From Streptosporangiaceae bacterium (lineage in GTDB: Bacteria; Actinomycetota; Actinomycetes; Streptosporangiales; Streptosporangiaceae), in NCBI GenBank assembly GCA_025934635.1, contig JAICWX010000106.1, forward strand, positions 1 through 25,307: a stretch of DNA of 25,307 nucleotides, in the 5' to 3' direction. The translations under genes and the position numbers were made by a program. The notes under the pieces were generated by a model, which had not been told where the DNA came from, did not search any database, and was given only the letters and a program-made list of their open reading frames with translations. Of this stretch, positions 1 through 8,798 are shown one piece after another. Position 1 is the first letter of the stretch. Each line of letters begins with the position of its first letter.

Positions 1-1268
1 ACTGGCACGCCCCGGCCGGCGGTGGTGGCGGCCGCCACCACGCGGGACCGGCGCGGGACCGCCCGCCGCCGGCGGGCGGTGAGCGCCAGGGCGGCGACGG
101 CCGCCGCGGCCGCCGCTACCAGCGCCGGGGCCAGGAGCCAGCCGGGTCCGAGGATCAGCCAGTCGGCGCTGATACCCGGATGCGGTTCGATCGAGGACGC
201 GTAGCCGATCGGCATCCAGCGGGAGGCCACGATGGCGGCGGCCACGCCGAGCGTGGACCCGGCCGCCGCGGCCAGCAGCGGGCCCGCGGTGGCAGCCGCG
301 ACCGCCTCGCGCGGCCGCAGGCCCACTGCCTGCAGGACCTGCAGGTCGGCCACGGTCGCCGAGGTATACCTGGCCACTGACTGGCCGACCAGGAACAGCG
401 CCGCCACCAGCGCCGCCAGCCCGAAGGCGAGCAGGCAGGCGGCCTCGTAACGGGTGATCCGCTCGACCGCGCCGCCGAAGTTCTTCCGGTTGTCCCACAC
501 GTCGATGTCGGACCGGCCGGTCACCCGGGCGAGGTCGGCCCGGAACTTCGGGATGTCGGCGGTGCCGCCCTTGAGCCTGATCAGCGCATTGACGAAGTTA
601 ACGCCGTTGGTGCCGAAGAGGTTGGCCCGGTAGCGGTCCCACAGGGCCGGCGAGGGCTGAACGCCACCATTCTGGCCGGGGCCGTCCGAGCCCACCGAGA
701 ACCAGGGGCTGCGGATCACTCCGGTTATCCGGGCCGTGAGGAAGGGACCGCGCGGCGGGCCGGCGTCTCCGTCGTACTCCGCGTTCTGCTGCTTGACGCT
801 GGCCAGGTGCAGGGTCAGGGTGTCGCCGACGCCCTTGTGGTAGATGGCCGCGAACAGCGGCGTGACGACGACCTCGTCGGCGCGGGCGGGGTCGAACATG
901 CGCCCGGCCAGCAGGTACGGTCGTTCGATGGTCCGGCCGAGCTCGCCGCCGATGGTCGCGAAGCCGGCGCCCGCGCCCGGGCAGCAGACGACCTGGAAGC
1001 TGAACGTGACCGGGAACTCGCTGACCGCGGCGACTTCGGGCAGGGCCCGGACCTTGGCCCAGTCGAACCCGGGCTGGTTGGCCAGCACGGTCACGGTGGT
1101 CGGCAGGGTGCCGGTCCAGAGCCGGCTGACCGCACTCTGCCCGCGGCGGGCGCCCGCCGTCGCCGCCAGCACGGTGGCGGTGGCCAGCGCCACCAGCAGG
1201 GCCAGCACCAGCAGCGACCGCCAGCGCCGCCGGGCATCCAGCCGCAGCCAGGTCATGGTAACGCGCAT
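1..1268 (-). CDS. FtsX/MacB-family ABC transporter permease (3' end cut by window edge)
   Basis: This is the N-terminal 422 codons of a large ABC permease; the C-terminus lies beyond position 1. It starts MRVTMTWLRLDARRRWRSLL, with a first membrane segment at about residues 18-38. A large extracytoplasmic domain follows to about residue 270, then a group of membrane helices around the FtsX-type coupling segment TSATVADLQVLQAVGLRPREA. A Cys-Cys pair (VVCCPG) sits in the ectodomain. The ATG at 1266-1268 is preceded by a GAGGGGGG ribosome site. It lies 19 bp downstream of the stop of the paralogue at 1288-3717 and is probably in one operon with it. Family knowledge: such permeases pair with a separate MacB/LolD-type ATPase for export or lipoprotein handling. 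The substrate cannot be inferred. Confidence 0.9.
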   Translation of the reverse strand, partial: MRVTMTWLRLDARRRWRSLLVLALLVALATATVLAATAGARRGQSAVSRLWTGTLPTTVTVLANQPGFDWAKVRALPEVAAVSEFPVTFSFQVVCCPGAGAGFATIGGELGRTIERPYLLAGRMFDPARADEVVVTPLFAAIYHKGVGDTLTLHLASVKQQNAEYDGDAGPPRGPFLTARITGVIRSPWFSVGSDGPGQNGGVQPSPALWDRYRANLFGTNGVNFVNALIRLKGGTADIPKFRADLARVTGRSDIDVWDNRKNFGGAVERITRYEAACLLAFGLAALVAALFLVGQSVARYTSATVADLQVLQAVGLRPREAVAAATAGPLLAAAAGSTLGVAAAIVASRWMPIGYASSIEPHPGISADWLILGPGWLLAPALVAAAAAAVAALALTARRRRAVPRRSRVVAAATTAGRGVP

Positions 1269-1287
1269 GCTCGCCCCCCTCGGGCTC

Positions 1288-3717
1288 TTACTCGGTGCGC
1301 AGGATGTGGGCGGTGCGCAGCCGGGCGGCGCGGCGGGCGGGCCAGGCGGCCAGCAGGTTGGCGACCAGCAGGGCCACCGGCACGATCAGCAGCAGGGCCA
1401 GCGCGGCCAGCGGCGGCTGGTAGGCCAGCGGGGTCGTGTCGGCCGCGACGTGCCACAGAACCCGGCCGAGGGCGAGGCCGAGCGGGATCCCGAAGATCAG
1501 CCCGATGACCGCCAGCAGGGTCGCCTGGGTACCGACGACCAGCCGGGACTGCCGCCGGGTCAGGCCGAGCGCGCGCAGCACGGCCAGCTCGTGGCCGCGG
1601 CGGCGGACGGCGATGGACAGGGCGTGCCCGACCGCCCCGATGGCCAGCACGGCGAGAAAGGCGCTCAGGGCCAGCGGCAGCACGGCCACGTCCTTGACGA
1701 TCTGGACCTCCGCCAGCGGATCGGGCGGCCCGAAGGAGAACCCCTGGCCGCCCTTGATGCCGTGCGCTATCCTGTCGAGCCGGCCGGCCACCGCCTGGAC
1801 GTCCGCGCCCGGCCGCAGGGAAACCACGGCCAGATGGAACTTGAAGGCGAAGTGCGCACCGTCGAACAGCCGGTCGTACCCGGCCGGGGTGAGCCACGCG
1901 CCCTCGTTGTAGCCGTTGTGCGGACCAGACGGCACGAAGCCGATGCCGGTCACGGTCAGCGGCCGGGACCCGGCGGCGCCGGACAGCCGGACCATCGAGC
2001 CGGTGGCCGCGTGCATATCACTGGCGGTCGTGGGGGCGAGCACGATCTCGTCCGGCGCGGACGGCATCCGCCCGGCGGTGAGTATCACCGGCACTGGCTT
2101 GCCCGCGACCGCATCGTAGGTGTAACTCTCCACCGAGACCTGGCCGGACTGCGCGCCGCCGACCCGCGCGTCGTCGACCCCGGTGACATCCGGATCGGCG
2201 GCCACCGCCCGCAGGACCTGGCGGGCAGCAGGCCCGAAGTCGTGGCCGGACAGGCCGAGGAACGTGCCCAGCTGCCAGGTCTGGCCGAAGCGGGCCAGGT
2301 TGGCGGAGGCGTCGGACACCCCGGCCGAGAAGGTGAAGGCGGCCAGCACCCCCAGCACGCCGGCCACCGCGCCGAGCAGCGCAGGCCGGACCGGCACGGC
2401 CGCGCGACCGCGCCCCGGCTCGAGCGCGAACCGGGCGCCCACCACCACGGGCACGCCGAAACCGGCGGCCGTCGCGATCCCCGCCACGGCGGACCGGCGC
2501 GGGACGGCCCGCCGGCGGCGGGCGGTCAGGGCCAGCACCGCGGCCGCGGCCGAGCCGGCCGCCACCAGGACCGGTGCCAGCAGCCAGCCAGGACCGAGGA
2601 CCAGCCAGTCGATGTCGATGCCCGGACGCGGCTCGTTGAACGACGCGAGGCCGATCGGCATCCACCGGGAGGCGACGATGGCCGCCACCGTGCCGAGCGT
2701 AGACCCGGCGAGCGCGGCCAGCAGCGGCGGCGCGGCCGCCGACGTCACGGCCTGGCGCGGCGTCATGCCCACCGCCTGCAGGACCTGCAGGTCGGCCACG
2801 GTGGCCGAGGTGTACCGGGCCACCGACTGGCCCACCAGGAAGAGCGCGGCCACCAGGGCCGCCAGCGCGAAGGCGAGCAGGCAGGCCGCCTCGTACCCGC
2901 TGATCCGCTCGAGCTCGCCGCCGAAGAACTCACGGTCGTTCCATACGTCGATGTCCGACCGGCCGGTCACCCGGGCCAGGTCGGCCCGGAACGCCGGGAT
3001 GGCCGCCTCGCCGCCCTCGAGCCTGATCAGCGCGTTGATGTACATCTGCCCGTTGGTGCCGATGATGTTGGCCTTGTACTTGGCGTACAGGGCCGGAGAC
3101 GGCAGCACGCCCCCCGTCGTGTCGTTACCGTCCACCGTCGCGGATCCGAAGACGCTGCGTCCGACCCCCACGATCCGGGCCTGGATGACGGGACCGAGCG
3201 GCGGCCCGGTGCTCCCGTCCCACCCGTCGTTGACCTGCTTCGGGCTGGCCAGGCGCATGGTCACGCGGTCGCCGGTGCCCTTGTGGTAGCGGGCCGCGAA
3301 CCGCGGGGTGACGATGAGCTCGTCGGCCCGGCCGGGGTCGAACAGGTGCCCGGACAGCAGGACCGGCCGCTCGATGGTCCGGGCCATCTCGTCGCCGACC
3401 GGCGCGAACCCGACGCTCGTCCCGGGGCAGCAGGTCAGGACGAACGGCTGGCCGTTGACCGGGAACTCGCTGAGAACCTCGACCTCGGGCAGGGCCTTGA
3501 CCTTGGCCCAGTCGAACCCGGGCTGGTTGGGCAGCACGGCCACGGTCGCGGGCAGCGTGCTGTTCCAGAGCCGGTCGAACGCGGTCTGCCCCCGGCGAGC
3601 CCCCGCGGTCGCCGTGAGCACCGTTCCCGTGGCCAGCGCCACCAGCAGGGCCAGCACCAGCAGCGACCGCCAGCGCCGCCGCGAATCCAACCGCAGCCAG
3701 GTCAACGTGATACGCAC
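1288..3717 (-). CDS. FtsX/MacB-family ABC transporter permease, full length
   Basis: An 809-residue permease with two FtsX domains. An N-terminal membrane helix (about 17-37) is followed by an ectodomain, a helix group around SATVADLQVLQAVGMTPRQA, a second half starting near residue 440, another ectodomain, and a C-terminal helix group with the coupling motif GHELAVLRALGLTRRQSR. It ends ARRAARLRTAHILRTE, typical of the family. I chose the GTG at 3715-3717 because it aligns with the start of the neighbouring paralogue and has a GGGGGA ribosome site. An ATG 66 bp upstream adds an unconserved extension. The ectodomain has a Cys-Cys pair (LTCCPG) in the same place as the paralogue. It is clearly a tandem duplicate of the gene at 1-1268. 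No ATPase gene is adjacent. Confidence 0.93.
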   Translation of the reverse strand: MRITLTWLRLDSRRRWRSLLVLALLVALATGTVLTATAGARRGQTAFDRLWNSTLPATVAVLPNQPGFDWAKVKALPEVEVLSEFPVNGQPFVLTCCPGTSVGFAPVGDEMARTIERPVLLSGHLFDPGRADELIVTPRFAARYHKGTGDRVTMRLASPKQVNDGWDGSTGPPLGPVIQARIVGVGRSVFGSATVDGNDTTGGVLPSPALYAKYKANIIGTNGQMYINALIRLEGGEAAIPAFRADLARVTGRSDIDVWNDREFFGGELERISGYEAACLLAFALAALVAALFLVGQSVARYTSATVADLQVLQAVGMTPRQAVTSAAAPPLLAALAGSTLGTVAAIVASRWMPIGLASFNEPRPGIDIDWLVLGPGWLLAPVLVAAGSAAAAVLALTARRRRAVPRRSAVAGIATAAGFGVPVVVGARFALEPGRGRAAVPVRPALLGAVAGVLGVLAAFTFSAGVSDASANLARFGQTWQLGTFLGLSGHDFGPAARQVLRAVAADPDVTGVDDARVGGAQSGQVSVESYTYDAVAGKPVPVILTAGRMPSAPDEIVLAPTTASDMHAATGSMVRLSGAAGSRPLTVTGIGFVPSGPHNGYNEGAWLTPAGYDRLFDGAHFAFKFHLAVVSLRPGADVQAVAGRLDRIAHGIKGGQGFSFGPPDPLAEVQIVKDVAVLPLALSAFLAVLAIGAVGHALSIAVRRRGHELAVLRALGLTRRQSRLVVGTQATLLAVIGLIFGIPLGLALGRVLWHVAADTTPLAYQPPLAALALLLIVPVALLVANLLAAWPARRAARLRTAHILRTE

Positions 3718-3917
3718 GTTCGTCCCCCAACTCCATGAAAAACCGCAGGTACCCAGTAGATGATCTGCGGCGGCGCGCGGCAAGAGTGCTAAGGCGACGG
3801 GACAGGGGGTGCTGGCCTCACCACGCCGCGGCGTGCTGGTACCAGGGGTACGCGACCGGGTAGCCCGCTAGCCAGCGCCGGCACTGGTCAGCACAATGAT
3901 GACCAAGGGGAGGGACA
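3718..3917. promoter_or_regulatory. Divergent intergenic region with two adjacent perfect palindromes
   Basis: This 200-bp region separates two divergently transcribed permeases and must carry both promoters. Two perfect palindromes lie side by side: CACGCCGCGGCGTG (3822-3835) and CTGGTACCAG (3836-3845). A looser repeat, CCGCAG...CTGCGG, is visible around 3744-3771. I could not identify convincing -35/-10 hexamers. The palindromes are plausible operators but could be chance in DNA this GC-rich. Confidence 0.4.
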
Positions 3918-6404
3918 ATGTTCGGAGTTGCGCTGGCCTGCTTCCGGTCGGCCCTGCGGGGCTCCTGGCGGCAGCTGACGGTGCTGGCGCTGCTGACCGG
4001 CATCCTGGGCGCGGTGGCGCTGGGGGCGCTGGCCGGCGCGCGGCGCACCGATACCGCCTACGGCCGCTACCTGGCCGCCATCAACGCCAGCGACGTGTTC
4101 GTGAACGTGCCCGGGATGCTGCCCGGCCGGTCCGAGACCGAGCTCGTCGGCCAGGTCTCCGCGCTGCCGGGCGTGGTCGCCCACGCCGCGTACATCGGGC
4201 TGAGCGGGTATCCCGTGGTGCACGGCAAGCCGGACGACTCCTTCCTGACCGACAGCGTGAACGGCAGCCTGGACGGCGAGTACTTCGGCCAGGACCGGGC
4301 CACCGTGCTGGCGGGTGCGCTGCCGCCGCCGGATTCGACGACGGCAGTGGTGCTCACGCCGGCCATCGCGCGGATGTTCGGCACCGGCGTGGGCGGCACC
4401 GTGCAGTACCAGTTCGACCCGCTGAGCGGCCCGGGGCAGTCGGCGGGCCGGCCGTTCACCCGTTCCTACCGGGTGGCGGCGATCGCCCAGATCCCGCCCG
4501 CCCTGGTCGATCAGTCCGACGAGGTCGAAGGCAGCGTGCTGCCGCCCGGCGCGACCCGGCAGCTGTCGCGGGAGTACTACTACGCCTGGGTCGGGCTGCG
4601 CCTAGCCGACGGGCCGGCCGGGATCCCCCGGCTGCAGGATCAGCTGGCCGCGCTCGCCTCCCGCCTGCAACAGCAGGTCAGACAGGAAACCGGCCAGGAC
4701 ATCAAGGGCATCTTGTTCGCCGTCAACCGCACCGACGTCATCCGCAACCAGGTGCGGCAGGCCATCGCCCCTGAGGTGATCGCGCTGAGCGCGTTCGGCG
4801 CCATCGCCGGGCTGGCGATGCTCGTGCTGGCCGGCCAGGGCCTGGCCCAGCTGGCCGGCCGGCGGGCGCCGGACAGCGTGGTGCTCCGGGCGCTGGGCGC
4901 GACCCGCGGCCAGGCCGCGCTGGCGGCGGGACTGCCCGGAGCGGTCTCGGTGCTCGGCGGCACGGTGCTGGCCGTGGCCGGCGCGATCGCGCTGTCGCCG
5001 CTGGCCCCGGTCGGGCCGGTGCGCCATTTCGACCCCAGCCGCGGGATCGCGGCCGATCCGCTCGTGCTCGGCGCGGGGGCCGCCGCGGGCTGCCTGCTGC
5101 TGCTCGGGGTGCTGGCGGTGCTCGCGATCAGGGTGGCCGGCCAGCGCGGCGGCTGGCACCGGGCGCGCTCGTCGGCCCTGGCCGGGGCGGCCGCGGCGGC
5201 CGGGCTGCCCGCGGCGCTGGTGATCGGTACCCGTAACGCGCTCGAGCCGGGACGTTCGGTCCCGGTGCGGTCGGCCCTGATCGGCGCCATCGCGGCGGTC
5301 ACGGCGGTGGTGAGCGCCGTGGTGTTCAACGCCAGCCTGGCCGGCCTGGCCTCGCATCCGGCCCGGTACGGCTGGAACTGGGACACGGTCATCCAGGCCG
5401 AGGCCGGCTACGGGAGCTTCGAGCCGGGGGTGATGGGCAAGCTGCTGGGCGGCCAGCAGGCCGTCGGGAGCTGGTCCGAGTTCTCGTTCACCCAGGTGGC
5501 GGTGGACGGCCGGGTGTTCCCGGCGCTCGGACTGCGCCGCGACGCCGGCTCGGTCCAGCCGCCGACCACCGCGGGCCGGGCCATGACCGGCGGCGACCAG
5601 ATCGAGCTGGGCACGGTGACCCTGGCCGCGCTGGGCAAGAAGATCGGCGACACGGTCCGGATCGGCACGCCGCCGTTCACCCGGACGGTGACGATCACCG
5701 GGACGGTGACGCTCCCCTCGTTCGGCATCGGCGCGGCCGAGCACGTCTCGCTCGGCCGCGGGGTCATGGTGCCCGAGGCCACCTTGCTGGCGGCCATGGG
5801 CGCGAACCGCCCGAAGGAGAAGGGCGGCGAGTCGCTGCCGGTCTTCCCGTCCGCGGTGGCGATCGACTGGGCGCCGGGCACCAGCGGGGCGCAGCGGGCC
5901 GCGCTCATCCACCGGGTCACCGCGGCCAACCCGGACGGGACGCCCGGCGGCACCTACGAGCTGCGCACCGTGCTGGCCTCGGAGGTGGTCAACACCGAGC
6001 AGATGGGCGGGCAGCCGCTCGCGCTGGGCATCGGGCTGGCCGCGGCGGCGGTGCTGTCGCTGGCCCTGACCGTGCTGAGCCTGGTCCGGCGCCGCCGCCA
6101 CGAGCTCGCCCTGCTCAAGACGATCGGGATGACCCGCGGGCAGATCCGGGCGGTCGTCGCCTGGCAGACCACGCTCACGCTGCTGATCGCGGTGCTGGTC
6201 GGCGGGCCGCTGGGGGTGGTCGGCGGCCGGCTGGCCTGGCGGGCCTTCGCCGGGTCCCTCGGGGTGGCGCCGATCGTCGAGGTGCCGCTGACCGCGGTCG
6301 TCCTCGGGCTGGCCGCCATCGTGGTCGTGGGCATCGCGCTGACGGAGCTGCCCGCCGCCATGGCCGCGCGGACGCGGCCTGCCAGTGAGCTGCGGACCGA
6401 GTGA
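3918..6404 (+). CDS. FtsX/MacB-family ABC transporter permease, full length
   Basis: An 828-residue double-FtsX permease. The first membrane helix is at about 20-42 (LTVLALLTGILGAVALGALA) and is followed by an ectodomain of about 230 residues. A helix block carries the coupling motif PDSVVLRALGATRGQAALA. A second half begins near residue 440, with a second ectodomain and a final helix block containing RRRRHELALLKTIGMTRGQIRAVV. The C-terminus is RTRPASELRTE. The ATG has a strong ribosome site (AAGGGGAGGG). It is more distant from the tandem pair on the other strand and lacks their Cys-Cys pair, so it is probably a separate subfamily or older duplicate. It converges on the methyltransferase gene 36 bp downstream. 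Its partner ATPase is not in the window. Confidence 0.93.
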   Translation: MFGVALACFRSALRGSWRQLTVLALLTGILGAVALGALAGARRTDTAYGRYLAAINASDVFVNVPGMLPGRSETELVGQVSALPGVVAHAAYIGLSGYPVVHGKPDDSFLTDSVNGSLDGEYFGQDRATVLAGALPPPDSTTAVVLTPAIARMFGTGVGGTVQYQFDPLSGPGQSAGRPFTRSYRVAAIAQIPPALVDQSDEVEGSVLPPGATRQLSREYYYAWVGLRLADGPAGIPRLQDQLAALASRLQQQVRQETGQDIKGILFAVNRTDVIRNQVRQAIAPEVIALSAFGAIAGLAMLVLAGQGLAQLAGRRAPDSVVLRALGATRGQAALAAGLPGAVSVLGGTVLAVAGAIALSPLAPVGPVRHFDPSRGIAADPLVLGAGAAAGCLLLLGVLAVLAIRVAGQRGGWHRARSSALAGAAAAAGLPAALVIGTRNALEPGRSVPVRSALIGAIAAVTAVVSAVVFNASLAGLASHPARYGWNWDTVIQAEAGYGSFEPGVMGKLLGGQQAVGSWSEFSFTQVAVDGRVFPALGLRRDAGSVQPPTTAGRAMTGGDQIELGTVTLAALGKKIGDTVRIGTPPFTRTVTITGTVTLPSFGIGAAEHVSLGRGVMVPEATLLAAMGANRPKEKGGESLPVFPSAVAIDWAPGTSGAQRAALIHRVTAANPDGTPGGTYELRTVLASEVVNTEQMGGQPLALGIGLAAAAVLSLALTVLSLVRRRRHELALLKTIGMTRGQIRAVVAWQTTLTLLIAVLVGGPLGVVGGRLAWRAFAGSLGVAPIVEVPLTAVVLGLAAIVVVGIALTELPAAMAARTRPASELRTE

Positions 6405-6440
6405 GCTCCGGTCAAGAAGAACGGACCGAACGGGTGGGTG

Positions 6441-7559
6441 CTAGCCCCAGACCTCCCGGGCGGTCTCGACGATGAGGCGGAGCTTGGCGACCTGATCGTC
6501 GTAGGTCAGCGCGTTGCCCTCGAAGGTGGAGGAGAACCCGCACTGCCCGGACAGGCAGAGCTGGTCGAGGGGGACGTACTTGGCCGCCTCGTCGATGCGG
6601 CGCTTGAGGTCGTCCTTGGACTCCAGCTCGGGGCGCTTGGTGGTGACCAGGCCGAGCACGACCATCTTGCCCTTGGGCACGAACCGGAGCGGCTCGAAGC
6701 CGCCGGACCGCTCGTCGTCGTACTCCAGGAAGAAGCCGTCCACGGCGAGCTCGGAGAACAGGGCCTCGGCCACGAAGTCGTAGCCGCCGGAGGCGACCCA
6801 GGAGGACTGGAAGTTCCCCCGGCACATGTGGGTGGTGATGGCCATGTCGGCCGGCTTGTCCTTGACCGCGTCGTTGATCTGCTTGATGTAGCGCAGGTGC
6901 ATGTGCTCGGCGTCCTCGCCGCGCTCGGCGATCTCGGCGCGCTGGGACGGGTCGTTCAGGTAGGCCAGGGACGTGTCGTCGAACTGCAGGTACGTGCAGC
7001 CGAGCGCGCCCAGCCGGGCCACCTCGTCGGCGTAGGCGGCGGCCAGGTCGGCCCAGAACTCCTCGATGTCCGGGTAGACGGCCGGGTCCACCGAGGCCGG
7101 GCCGCCGCGGTAGTGCACCATGTTCGGCGAGGGAATGGTGAGCTTGGGCACCGCGGTCGTGACGTGGGACTTCAGGAACGTGAAGGCGTCCGCGAAGATC
7201 GTGTCGTTGATCTTGAGCTTGCTGTCCACCCGGATCGACGCCGGGGTGTACTCGATGTCCCCGCTGGCGTTGTGGAACTTCACCGCCATGTTCCCCGGGG
7301 TCTTGGACACCCCGCCCAGGGCGTAGATGAAGTCCATGTGCCAGGAGGCCCGGCGGAACTCGCCGTCGGTGGCGGACTGCAGGCCCACCTCCTCCTGCAT
7401 CCGGATCGCGCCGGGAATCTCCTCGTCCTCCACCGCCCGCAGGTCCGCCGCCTGGATGCGGCCGGCCGCGAGATCCTCGCGCGCCTGCAGCAGCCGCCGG
7501 GGCCGCAGCAAGCTGCCCACATGATCGGCGCGGAACGGAGGACTGGTACGTCGGGACAT
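6441..7559 (-). CDS. Cobalamin-independent methionine synthase family (MetE C-terminal domain) methyltransferase
   Basis: A 372-residue protein matching the C-terminal catalytic half of MetE (UROD/MetE-like fold, the single-domain YxjG/YxjH type). The zinc/homocysteine ligands are readable: His244 and Cys246 in TTHMCRGNF, Glu279 in FFLEYDDERSG, and Cys340 in LSGQCGF. The N-terminal FRADHVGSLLRP is the usual single-domain signature. Standard members transfer a methyl group to a thiol such as homocysteine; the donor for short forms is often not methyl-tetrahydrofolate-triglutamate and is uncertain here. The ATG at 7557-7559 is preceded by AGAGGTGGG. The reading frame stays open far upstream but without homology. 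It is divergent from a PaaX-type regulator 123 bp away, so it is a likely target of that regulator. Confidence 0.92.
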   Translation of the reverse strand: MSRRTSPPFRADHVGSLLRPRRLLQAREDLAAGRIQAADLRAVEDEEIPGAIRMQEEVGLQSATDGEFRRASWHMDFIYALGGVSKTPGNMAVKFHNASGDIEYTPASIRVDSKLKINDTIFADAFTFLKSHVTTAVPKLTIPSPNMVHYRGGPASVDPAVYPDIEEFWADLAAAYADEVARLGALGCTYLQFDDTSLAYLNDPSQRAEIAERGEDAEHMHLRYIKQINDAVKDKPADMAITTHMCRGNFQSSWVASGGYDFVAEALFSELAVDGFFLEYDDERSGGFEPLRFVPKGKMVVLGLVTTKRPELESKDDLKRRIDEAAKYVPLDQLCLSGQCGFSSTFEGNALTYDDQVAKLRLIVETAREVWG

Positions 7560-7648
7560 GGAGAACCCACCTCTCTTCGCTGGCTCAAGGTGAACGTTAC
7601 CGGGTGCCGGGAGCGGGAACGCGAGCCCGTTCGGTATCGATGTTGTTG

Positions 7649-7676
7649 TTGAACTTCGAAGTGGCGAAGTTATTCT
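7649..7676 (+). promoter_or_regulatory. Probable promoter and operator of the PaaX-family gene
   Basis: TTGAAC (7649-7654) and TATTCT (7671-7676) are separated by 16 bp and resemble -35 and -10 hexamers. The -10 ends 6 bp before the GTG start at 7683, and there is no Shine-Dalgarno sequence, so the mRNA is probably leaderless. A perfect inverted repeat AACTTCG-N6-CGAAGTT (7652-7671) fills the spacer and touches both hexamers. This is an ideal place for an autorepressor. It stands out as an AT-richer patch. Confidence 0.65.
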
Positions 7677-7682
7677 CATTCG

Positions 7683-8582
7683 GTGAGCACCGCCGCGCAG
7701 CGCCCGCCGCGGCTGCTGCTGACCCTGCTCGGTGATTACTGGTGGCAGCGGACCGAGCCGCTGCCGTCGGCGGCGATCGTCGCGCTGCTGGCCGAGTTCG
7801 GCGTCAGCGACTCGGCCGCCCGGGCCGCGCTGAGCCGGCTGACCCGCAACGGGCTGCTGGTCACGTCCAAGAGCGGCCGTCGCACGTTCTCCCGGCTGAG
7901 CCCGCGGGCGGCGGCGATCCTGGACGACGGGGCGCGGCGCATCTTCTCCTTCGGCGGGGCCAGCCCGCCCTGGGACGGGATGTGGTCGCTGGTCGCGTTC
8001 TCCATTCCCGAGGACAACCGGGCCGCCCGGGACGCGCTGCGCAAGCAGTTGCGCTGGCGCGGGTTCGCGCCGCTGTACGACGGCTTGTGGGTCTCGCCGC
8101 GCGACCACGCCGCCGAGGTGATCGGGTACCTCAAGGACCTCGACATCACCACCGGCACCGCGTTCCGGGCTAGTTCGGTACCGGCCGATGGCGACATCCC
8201 GGCCCGGGCCTGGGACCTGGACGGGCTGCGGTCGCGGTACGAGGGCTTCATCGCCTTCGCCGGGGAGCTGCGGGACGCGGCGGCGGCCGGGCAGGTGCCG
8301 CCGGCCGACGCGCTGATCGCCCGGACCCGGGTGATGGACGAGTGGCGCGCGTTCCCGGGCCTGGACCCGGACCTGCCGGCCGAGCTGCTCCCGCCGGCCT
8401 GGCCCCGGGCCGCGGCCCGGGAGCGGTTCATCGGGTGCTACGACCTGCTCGGGCCGCCGGCCGCGCTGCGGGTCCGGCAGATCATCACCCGGTACAGCCC
8501 CGAGCTGGCGGACCGGGCCGCCTACCACAGCTCGGAGCTGACGCTGAGCGCCGCGCCCGATCCCGGGGCCGCTCCCGGTTAG
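7683..8582 (+). CDS. PaaX-family transcriptional regulator
   Basis: A 299-residue protein with the PaaX layout. An N-terminal winged helix (about 10-75) contains PSAAIVALLAEFGVSDSAARAALSRLTRNGLL. The central domain holds WDGMWSLVAFSIPEDNRAARDALRKQLRWRGFAPLYDGLWVSP, and the C-terminal domain carries VMDEWRAFPGLDPDLPAELLPPAWP. PaaX proteins are usually repressors of aromatic (phenylacetate) or other catabolic genes, released by an acyl-CoA ligand. No paa genes are present, so the likely target is the divergent MetE-like gene and itself. The GTG start lacks a ribosome site and fits leaderless translation. Confidence 0.92.
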   Translation: MSTAAQRPPRLLLTLLGDYWWQRTEPLPSAAIVALLAEFGVSDSAARAALSRLTRNGLLVTSKSGRRTFSRLSPRAAAILDDGARRIFSFGGASPPWDGMWSLVAFSIPEDNRAARDALRKQLRWRGFAPLYDGLWVSPRDHAAEVIGYLKDLDITTGTAFRASSVPADGDIPARAWDLDGLRSRYEGFIAFAGELRDAAAAGQVPPADALIARTRVMDEWRAFPGLDPDLPAELLPPAWPRAAARERFIGCYDLLGPPAALRVRQIITRYSPELADRAAYHSSELTLSAAPDPGAAPG

Positions 8583-8798
8583 CGGACGAACTGTCATGCA
8601 CGTCCGGCGGGCGCGCACCACGATCCACGCTAGGAAGCCAGGGACCGGCCCGGTATGCGGCTGGCGGCCGTTTTCCCGGTGGGGGTTTCCCCCGTCGCCG
8701 GCGGTGGTGCTACTACCTGGCGGGCGCCGGTGGCTGGCATCCTTGGCGAGCCGCCTGGTCGTGCGCGACCCTGGGGTAGGCACACAGGGGAGGTGGCC

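Noticed and set aside
844..3738. Very long plus-strand open frame opposite the tandem permeases
   Set aside because: It is a GC-driven shadow: the translation is low-complexity Gly/Arg/Gln/Pro, while the minus strand gives two recognisable permeases.
4602..6101. Minus-strand open frame of about 500 codons opposite the permease at 3918
   Set aside because: The composition is typical of antisense GC-rich frames, and the plus strand encodes a complete FtsX permease.
8681..8693. GGGGG-TTT-CCCCC in the gap before the permease at 8799
   Set aside because: The stem is only 5 bp of G/C in GC-rich DNA, with no T-tract and no link to a gene end. I see nothing else convincing in 8583-8798.
8655..8798. 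N-terminal extension of the fourth permease from an ATG at 8655
   Set aside because: The extension is unlike family N-termini and lacks a ribosome site. GTG 8799 follows GGGGAGG.
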